Shown: positions 1 through 4,438 of the stretch, in pieces
How positions within the stretch are numbered: position 1 is the stretch's first letter
Layout: each line of letters begins with the position of its first letter
Origin: Clostridiales bacterium
GTDB taxonomy: Bacteria; Bacillota; Clostridia; Oscillospirales; Acutalibacteraceae
Length of the DNA stretch: 6,263 nt
Assembly: GCA_019417145.1 (NCBI GenBank)
Contig: DXVY01000005.1
Coordinates: 18,424-24,686 of the forward strand
Direction: 5' to 3'
Notes under the pieces: model-generated
Told to the model about the DNA's origin: nothing
The model's database searches: none
Seen by the model: the letters and a program-made list of their open reading frames with translations, nothing else
Made by a program: the position numbers and the translations under genes

Positions 1-767
1 TTTTGGGCCTGCTGCATATGGAGATTATCGAGGAGCGGCTGGAGCGGGAATTTAATCTGGAAATCATTACGACCGCTCCCAGCGTGATCTATAAATTCAA
101 TATGAGCGACGGGACGCAGCTTTCTGTGGACAATCCCACCAACTATCCGGATCCCGCCGCCATCATTTCAGCGGAAGAGCCGGTGGCCGACGTGCATGTA
201 TATAGCCCGTCCGAATTTGTGGGCACCATTATGGACCTGTGCCAGGAGCGCCGGGGAACCTATAAAGATATGCAGTACATGGGCGACCGGGTGGATATGC
301 ATTACATTATGCCGGTCAATGAGATCGTATACGATTTTTTCGACGCATTGAAATCCCGCACCAGGGGCTATGCCAGCTATGATTATGAGCTCAAGGGTTA
401 TCAGCAATCCAAGCTGGTCAAGCTGGATGTGCTGCTCAACGGGGAGATCGTGGACGCCCTGTCCTTTATCGTCCATGCGGACAATGCCTATCCCAGAGCC
501 CGCCGCATCGCCGAGAAGCTCAAGGAGTTCATCCCTCGGCAGATGTTTGAAATCCCCGTTCAGGTGGCGGTGGGCGGCAAGGTAATCGCCCGGGAGACGG
601 TCAAGGCCATGCGCAAGGACGTGCTGGCCAAGTGCTACGGCGGCGACATCACCCGCAAGAAAAAGCTGCTGGAAAAGCAGAAGGAAGGCAAGAAGAAGAT
701 GCGCCAGCTGGGCAGCGTAGAGGTGCCCCAGGAGGCCTTTATGGCCGTCCTCAAGCTGGACGAATAA
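1..767 (+). CDS. lepA: Elongation factor 4 (LepA), C-terminal part; 5' end outside window
   Basis: Ribosome-associated GTPase of the EF-G superfamily (EF4/LepA), which acts in the cytoplasm on translating or initiating ribosomes. Only about the last 255 codons are present; the family is about 600 residues, so the GTPase domain and domain II lie to the left. The frame is open at the left edge and the first visible residues (LGLLHMEII-ERLEREF) are internal family sequence, so the TTG at base 3 is not a start. Next come the EF-G domain V-like segment (EPVADVHVYSPSEFVG through QERRGTYKDMQY, about residues 59-92 from base 3) and the LepA-specific C-terminal domain, with VDALSFIVHADNA, IPRQMFEIPVQ, VLAKCYGGDITRKKKLLEKQKEGKKKM and PQEAF. 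That last block is diagnostic of LepA rather than EF-G, TetM or TypA. The gene ends with TAA at 765-767, 7 bases before a hairpin terminator. In Firmicutes hemW usually follows directly; here an opposing lipoprotein gene intervenes. The identification is very secure. Confidence 0.97.
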   Translation, partial: LGLLHMEIIEERLEREFNLEIITTAPSVIYKFNMSDGTQLSVDNPTNYPDPAAIISAEEPVADVHVYSPSEFVGTIMDLCQERRGTYKDMQYMGDRVDMHYIMPVNEIVYDFFDALKSRTRGYASYDYELKGYQQSKLVKLDVLLNGEIVDALSFIVHADNAYPRARRIAEKLKEFIPRQMFEIPVQVAVGGKVIARETVKAMRKDVLAKCYGGDITRKKKLLEKQKEGKKKMRQLGSVEVPQEAFMAVLKLDE

Positions 768-816
768 AAAAATGGCCGATACGGGGCGGCTCGCATGCGC
801 ACCCGTATCGGCTTTT
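766..816. terminator. Bidirectional intrinsic terminator between lepA and the convergent lipoprotein gene
   Basis: A perfect 11-bp inverted repeat, GCCGATACGGG (775-785) and CCCGTATCGGC (802-812), encloses a 16-base loop. On the plus strand it is followed by TTTT (813-816), which would end lepA. On the minus strand it is followed after two bases by seven Ts (complement of A766-A772), which would end the lipoprotein gene whose stop is at 819-821. The minus-strand version has the better T tract. One shared hairpin for two convergent genes is a common economy; this is read directly from the sequence. Confidence 0.9.
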
Positions 817-818
817 CC

Positions 819-1937
819 TTATGCCAGCGAGAAATAAAAGATAAATACAGACGGATCGTCTTGGCCCGAGATTCCTTCCAATATACGATATTGTCCCGCC
901 GTAAGCAAGGGCTGCTGTAAGACGCTTAGATTAAAGGTCTTAACGGTGGTGCTGTGTGAAGGAACCACGGCCGCGATAGAGTTGATGGCCATATCTGGGG
1001 TGTTATATGGTATCCGTATCCACTGCCCATCCTGTAACTTCTCCAAAACAAAATCTTCCGCCACCGGGCCAAAGTAATAGGGCTCGTCGCTGTTGTTCAC
1101 ATAATCGGCCTGTATGCTTTGGACGCCCACGGGATAGGTCCTTTGCCGGGGAATGACCGCCACGGCGCCGCTGCCGGTTTGTTGTATCTGATCCCCGTAT
1201 GCCTGGGCCTCGCTGATCCTGGGCCCCAGGTTTTCACTGGGCCGCAGGGTGAAAGTACAGGTGAGGGCTGTGGCCGGTTCGCCTATAATGATGCGGTAAA
1301 TACCGGGGACGGCCGGCTGTTCCAAATTGGTCAGACTATATGTGCGGGTTTTGCCGGCGTGGGGACGCAGGTAGCATGTGCGCTGCTCTATAACCGTATC
1401 CTGCTTAAAAGGAAGGGACTGCCAGCCGTTTTCGGTCTGCCGTTCCAGCCGGTAATTTGTGCTGTATATAAGGCCTTTTTCTCCCTTGTTTCCCATATAG
1501 ATCGGAACCTTGGTGTCGTCCACGGAAAAGGCCTCCATTTCCGCGCGCACCTCCGTGTTTTGCACCGCCTCTTCCCCTGTGTAATAGGACAGGATTTCCC
1601 AGTCGGGGGTCTGGTTTTCGGGAATATCCAGTTCCACCTCGTCCCATTTAATCTGGCCGGCCCTTGGATAGCCGCACGTCGGGTCGGTTGTAGCAGTTGT
1701 GCCATCGTTTTCCTCGGCTGTGAAAGGGGCGGAGGATGTGGAGGCCTGGCTGTCAGATGTGGAGGCCTGGCTGTCAGATGTGGAGGCCTGGCCGCTGGAT
1801 GGTGGTGTACTAGGAGCGGAGGATGACGCAGGTATTTCTGACCATGCGGAAGCCTGCCCGTCGGTTTGAGCGGGCGTACATCCGCCAGCCGCCAGGACGA
1901 CGGCCAAAAACAGACAGCCCCATACAAGTTTCTTCAT
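819..1937 (-). CDS. Predicted lipoprotein with Ser/Thr-rich repeat linker and two Ig-like domains (LipA)
   Basis: A 372-residue predicted surface lipoprotein of unknown function. Residues 1-20 form a lipoprotein signal peptide: basic start MKK, hydrophobic core, and Cys20 in LAAGGC. The -3 residue is Ala rather than the usual Leu, so the lipobox is acceptable but not ideal. Residues 21-85 are a Ser/Thr/Gln/Pro linker containing QASTSDS repeated in tandem. Two related beta-rich modules follow. Module 1 (about 113-232) has YRLERQTENGWQSLP at 162-176 and PGIYRII at 211-217. Module 2 (about 258-372) has YPVGVQSI at 268-275, NNSDEPYYFG, FVLEKLQDGQWIRIP at 296-310 and AGQYRIL at 347-353, ending in FYFSLA. 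This pattern matches, from memory, the bacterial Ig-like family often labelled Big_14; a profile search would settle it. The ATG start at 1935-1937 is supported by the signal peptide and an AAGGAAGG ribosome binding site six bases upstream. The gene is convergent with lepA and divergent from hemW. Three hand-counted or nearby rows suggest lower GC than hemW (row 841-900 is 47%). LipB (3159-4322) is a diverged relative. Confidence 0.85.
   Translation of the reverse strand: MKKLVWGCLFLAVVLAAGGCTPAQTDGQASAWSEIPASSSAPSTPPSSGQASTSDSQASTSDSQASTSSAPFTAEENDGTTATTDPTCGYPRAGQIKWDEVELDIPENQTPDWEILSYYTGEEAVQNTEVRAEMEAFSVDDTKVPIYMGNKGEKGLIYSTNYRLERQTENGWQSLPFKQDTVIEQRTCYLRPHAGKTRTYSLTNLEQPAVPGIYRIIIGEPATALTCTFTLRPSENLGPRISEAQAYGDQIQQTGSGAVAVIPRQRTYPVGVQSIQADYVNNSDEPYYFGPVAEDFVLEKLQDGQWIRIPYNTPDMAINSIAAVVPSHSTTVKTFNLSVLQQPLLTAGQYRILEGISGQDDPSVFIFYFSLA
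1735..1792. repeat. 21-bp in-frame tandem repeat (2.8 copies) in the LipA linker
   Basis: The 21-base unit GATGTGGAGGCCTGGCTGTCA occurs perfectly at 1735-1755 and 1756-1776, and its first 16 bases recur at 1777-1792. Read on the minus strand, each unit adds seven residues (QASTSDS), giving QASTSDSQASTSDSQASTSS in the exposed linker after the lipid anchor. Because the unit is a multiple of three, copy number can change without breaking the frame. Perfect nucleotide identity between copies, including third codon positions, suggests recent duplication. Confidence 0.93.
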
Positions 1938-1943
1938 AGTTTT

Positions 1944-1951
1944 CCTTCCTT
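1944..1951 (-). promoter_or_regulatory. Ribosome binding site of LipA
   Basis: On the minus strand the sequence reads AAGGAAGG, then six bases, then ATG at 1937-1935. It fixes the start at the codon that also gives a complete lipoprotein signal peptide. Confidence 0.75.
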
Positions 1952-1974
1952 TCTGTGTAGCCCCAGTTTGAATC

Positions 1975-1979
1975 AGGAG
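1975..1979 (+). promoter_or_regulatory. Ribosome binding site of hemW
   Basis: AGGAG lies eight bases before the ATG at 1988-1990. It supports the short N-terminus (MQSLGLYIHIPFC) that is typical of HemW proteins. Confidence 0.75.
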
Positions 1980-1982
1980 CTG

Positions 1983-1988
1983 ATCATA
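1983..1988 (-). promoter_or_regulatory. Possible -10 box for the LipA gene
   Basis: The minus strand reads TATGAT here, five of six matches to TATAAT, placed so that transcription would begin near 1976 and give a leader of about 40 bases containing the LipA ribosome binding site. No good -35 box is seen 16-18 bases upstream (AATATA or similar), so the call is tentative. The box overlaps the first base of the hemW start codon, so lipA and hemW expression could interfere. Confidence 0.25.
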
Positions 1989-3157
1989 TGCAGTCTTTGG
2001 GCCTCTATATTCATATCCCCTTTTGCGCCTCCAAGTGCGCCTACTGTGATTTCTATTCCTTCGCCGCCGATGAGGCGCTGAAGGACGCCTACACGGAAGC
2101 CTTGTGTCGGGAGTTGGCCGCCTGGGGCGGCCTTTTGGGACGCCCGGTGGATACGGTCTATTTGGGCGGCGGCACGCCCACCCTTATAGGCGGGGCGCGG
2201 CTGGCTCGTCTGCTGGAGACCGCCGCCCGTTTCTTTCCCCTCGCGGCCGACGCGGAGGTGACCCTGGAGGCCAATCCCGCCGACGATTTGGGAGAGGTTT
2301 TGCGCGCCGCCCGGCAGGCGGGGGTCAACCGCTTGTCCTTGGGTGTCCAGAGCGGGATTCCCGCCGAGCTGGCCCGGCTGGGCCGCCGGCATACCCTCGC
2401 CGATGTGGAGCGCACAGCGGCCGCGGCGGACGCCGCCGGCATCCATAATCTGTCTCTGGACCTCATGCTGGCCATTCCAGGCCAGACGCTGGAAACATTA
2501 GAAAGCTCGGTGGCTTTCCTCACAAGATTGAACCCTAAGCATATCTCGGCCTATCTGCTCAAGGTGGAGGAGGGCACCCCCTTCGCCGCCCATAGGGAAA
2601 GCCTTGCCCTGCCGGATGACGATCAGGCCGCCGACCTTTACCTGGCGGCCGTGGATATGCTGCAAAGCCGGGGATATAGACAATATGAAATCTCCAACTT
2701 TTCCCGGCCTGGATACGAGAGCCGGCATAATTTGAGATATTGGAACTGTCGGGAGCACCTGGGATTGGGCCCCGCCGCCCATTCCTTTGTGAACGGCCGC
2801 CGGTTTTATTATCCCCGGACGGTGCAGGACTATATAGCGGGGGAGGGGGCGTCCGCCGGGATATGGAAGGAAATGGGGGTATCCCCTACCGCGGATGCGC
2901 CGGTTCCGCCCCAGGACGAGGGACCCGGCGGCGACCCGGCCGAATACGCCATGCTCCGGCTGCGACTGACCGACGGACTGGACTTTGCGCTGTTCTGTCA
3001 AAAATACGGCCGTCCGCCCGCCGATGAATTTATAAACCGCGCCCAGCGCTACGTGCAGGCGGGCTATATGCGGCAGGATAAAAATAAGCTGCGCTTTACG
3101 CCGTCCGGTTTCCTGCTTTCCAATCCCATCCTGGCAGACCTGTTGGAGAGGGTGTAG
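1988..3157 (+). CDS. hemW: HemW, radical SAM heme chaperone (oxygen-independent coproporphyrinogen III oxidase-like)
   Basis: A cytoplasmic radical SAM protein of 389 residues, a normal length for HemW. Cys13, Cys17 and Cys20 form the CxxxCxxC motif that binds the 4Fe-4S cluster and S-adenosylmethionine. The motif is followed by D21-F22, whereas true coproporphyrinogen dehydrogenase HemN has a further Cys (CxxxCxxCxC). Other family landmarks are YLGGGTPT (58-65), VTLEANP (91-97), NRLSLGVQS (114-122), LDLMLAIPGQT (158-167), HISAYLLKVEEGTP (185-198), YEISNFSRPGYESRHNLRYW (233-252) and GLGPAAHSF (259-267). HNLRYW (247-252) fits the HNxxYW heme-binding motif described for HemW. The C-terminal HemN-type domain follows (EYAMLRLRLTDGLD, 319-332; LRFTPSGFLLSNPILADLL, 368-386). 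Family knowledge points to heme binding and delivery rather than heme synthesis. Many databases still label such proteins coproporphyrinogen oxidase. Residues 283-316 are a Gly/Pro-rich insertion between the two domains. The gene is isolated from lepA by an opposing gene; its stop lies one base from that of LipB. Confidence 0.95.
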   Translation: MQSLGLYIHIPFCASKCAYCDFYSFAADEALKDAYTEALCRELAAWGGLLGRPVDTVYLGGGTPTLIGGARLARLLETAARFFPLAADAEVTLEANPADDLGEVLRAARQAGVNRLSLGVQSGIPAELARLGRRHTLADVERTAAAADAAGIHNLSLDLMLAIPGQTLETLESSVAFLTRLNPKHISAYLLKVEEGTPFAAHRESLALPDDDQAADLYLAAVDMLQSRGYRQYEISNFSRPGYESRHNLRYWNCREHLGLGPAAHSFVNGRRFYYPRTVQDYIAGEGASAGIWKEMGVSPTADAPVPPQDEGPGGDPAEYAMLRLRLTDGLDFALFCQKYGRPPADEFINRAQRYVQAGYMRQDKNKLRFTPSGFLLSNPILADLLERV

Positions 3158-3158
3158 G

Positions 3159-4322
3159 TTATATCGTTTCATGCGCATGATCGAAAGTGATGACACCGGT
3201 AATATCAGTCATGGAAAAGTGGAAAGTTAAAGGCGGTTTCTCTTCCCCCAGGGCGTAGACGGATATGCGGTAATCGCCAGGGGATAGTTTGGAAGTATCA
3301 AAGGGGTCCAGAGGAAAAACAATTTCCAGCTGATGATAGGGCTGCATTGTATGTATCCCCGTCCCGTCCGGCGCGTCGGACAACTTTTCAGGCGTCCAGG
3401 CGAAGGTGGTTCCCGGTATTTCATGCCAGCCGTCTTGCTCCTTTTTTTCCAGCGTGAATGCTGCGGAAACCGTTATATCCACCGGATGATCGCTCTGGTT
3501 GTAATAGTAGGCGTAGACAAAGGGTGTTTCCAAATAGCTGCAAATACGTTTTTCCGGAGCCAGCAAAAAAACGTCGCCGTCCGGCCAAGCCGCGTATTGA
3601 TCGCCATAATCCGTCGCCTCTTCTTTAATGGAATCCCAAGGATCCCCTTCCCCGTACAGGGAAAAATAAAAAGTCAGGCTGTATGTTTCATCTGCCCGGC
3701 GGCATGCATCGGTAATCCGGAACTGTCCCGCCGACAGCCAAGCGGCTTGCCATATGGATAGATCGTAAGCTTTAAGCCGTATTTTATAAGCCTCCAGCGT
3801 ATCGGGATACGAAGGCGAAAGCGTGTCTCGGTTCCCAGGTACCGCCTTCCACTCTCCGTCCACCAGCTTCTCTAAACGATAGTCCTGATCGTCTCCCGCG
3901 TAGTCGAAGGTGGAATCTCCGGCATTGTAGAGTTGGGCTAAGATGGCATTGGCGCCCACCGGACATTCCCGTTTAGCGGGAATCAGGGCCAGCTGCTGAC
4001 CTGGCGCATATTCATAAATCGCTTGGTCGTCCGGTTGCATGGCCTCTATTTCCTCCCGCATTTCCTGCCCCTTATTCGGCAGTGCTTCCGATACGGATTC
4101 GTCCATGGCAACGGATTCCTCCGAGGAAACAGCCACCGACGTCTCCGTTTCGGATGGCGCTTGCGATGCAGAAATCCGGGCGGTTTCGGAAGAAGGGGCG
4201 GACGAGGGGGAAACCGACGCGGCGGTACTGCCTGTATCATCCGGTTTGGGGGAAAAGTCGCATGCGCACAGAAGCAGGAACGCGCCGGCCAAAAGGGCGG
4301 CACCTATTTGTTTGAGCGTCAC
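3159..4322 (-). CDS. Predicted lipoprotein with two Ig-like domains (LipB), paralog of LipA
   Basis: A 387-residue predicted surface lipoprotein of unknown function. Residues 1-21 are a signal peptide with a good lipobox, LCAC, Cys21 being the lipidated residue. Residues 22-80 are a Ser/Thr/Ala/Glu-rich linker. Module 1 (about 107-223) has QLALIPAKRECPVGANAI, YRLEKLVDGEWKAVP at 148-162 and SAGQFRIT at 197-204. Module 2 (about 250-372) has VFLLAPEKR, FTLEKKEQDGWHEIP at 289-303 and SPGDYRIS at 347-354, followed by a 15-residue tail absent from LipA. YGDQ precedes module 2 in both proteins, and IPAKRECPVGANAI resembles LipA IPRQRTYPVGVQSI, supporting common descent. The start is GTG (4320-4322), chosen because it gives the complete signal peptide and has AAGGGAGG eight bases upstream. 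The modules look like the bacterial Ig-like family Big_14 (recalled, not searched). No terminator follows the stop. The gene lies downstream of the EF-G-like gene on the same strand but is separated from it by a strong terminator, so it probably has its own promoter. Confidence 0.85.
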   Translation of the reverse strand: MTLKQIGAALLAGAFLLLCACDFSPKPDDTGSTAASVSPSSAPSSETARISASQAPSETETSVAVSSEESVAMDESVSEALPNKGQEMREEIEAMQPDDQAIYEYAPGQQLALIPAKRECPVGANAILAQLYNAGDSTFDYAGDDQDYRLEKLVDGEWKAVPGNRDTLSPSYPDTLEAYKIRLKAYDLSIWQAAWLSAGQFRITDACRRADETYSLTFYFSLYGEGDPWDSIKEEATDYGDQYAAWPDGDVFLLAPEKRICSYLETPFVYAYYYNQSDHPVDITVSAAFTLEKKEQDGWHEIPGTTFAWTPEKLSDAPDGTGIHTMQPYHQLEIVFPLDPFDTSKLSPGDYRISVYALGEEKPPLTFHFSMTDITGVITFDHAHETI

Positions 4323-4330
4323 GGGATTCG

Positions 4331-4338
4331 CCTCCCTT
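4331..4338 (-). promoter_or_regulatory. Ribosome binding site of LipB (decides a GTG start)
   Basis: The minus strand reads AAGGGAGG, then eight bases, then GTG at 4322-4320. The near-consensus site is the main support for the GTG start, together with the signal peptide it produces. Confidence 0.8.
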
Positions 4339-4348
4339 TATCCTTGCT

Positions 4349-4354
4349 ACTATA
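4349..4354 (-). promoter_or_regulatory. Possible -10 box of the LipB gene
   Basis: The minus strand reads TATAGT, five of six matches to TATAAT, between the EF-G-like terminator and the LipB ribosome binding site. Transcription would begin near 4342, leaving a leader of about 20 bases. The -35 region (around 4372-4378) is a poor match to TTGACA, so this is a candidate only. Confidence 0.3.
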
Positions 4355-4390
4355 AAGGTGGTAAGAAGAGCATAAATCGTTGCCGAAATA

Positions 4391-4426
4391 GAAAAATAAA
4401 CGGCCGGCGTCATAAAACGCCGGCCG
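4391..4426 (-). terminator. Intrinsic terminator of the EF-G-like gene
   Basis: A perfect 10-bp GC-rich inverted repeat, CGGCCGGCGT (4401-4410) and ACGCCGGCCG (4417-4426), has a six-base loop. On the minus strand it is followed by TTTATTTTTC (complement of 4391-4400). It begins 12 bases after the EF-G-like stop codon at 4439-4441 and separates that gene from LipB. The rest of the gap 4323-4438 holds only the LipB promoter candidate and ribosome binding site. Confidence 0.9.
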
Positions 4427-4438
4427 CTTTGCTGTTTT

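Noticed and set aside
1119..1826. 235-codon open frame on the plus strand, antisense to LipA
   Set aside because: The LipA frame has a signal peptide, ribosome binding site and domain motifs; this frame has none, and its C-terminal CGGLAVR repeats only reflect the 21-bp repeat.
1911..1940. CAGACA (1911-1916) and CATAGT (1935-1940) as a hemW promoter
   Set aside because: Each box matches only four of six consensus bases with an 18-base spacer, which is not above background.
3075..3100. T-rich stretch on the minus strand (CTTATTTTTATC) as a LipB terminator inside hemW
   Set aside because: The bases before it form at most a 3-bp stem, too weak for an intrinsic terminator.
3169..3180. Perfect 12-bp palindrome TCATGCGCATGA near the LipB stop
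   Set aside because: One or two such palindromes are expected by chance in a window of this size, and no T tract or second copy supports a terminator or operator.
2498..3196. 232-codon open frame on the minus strand, antisense to hemW
   Set aside because: It is a shadow of the well-conserved HemW reading frame, with no ribosome binding site or family resemblance seen.
791..4269. Shared 12-mer TCGCATGCGCAC in the lepA terminator loop (791-802) and LipB signal peptide region (4258-4269)
   Set aside because: About one chance 12-mer match is expected in a window of this length, and the contexts differ.
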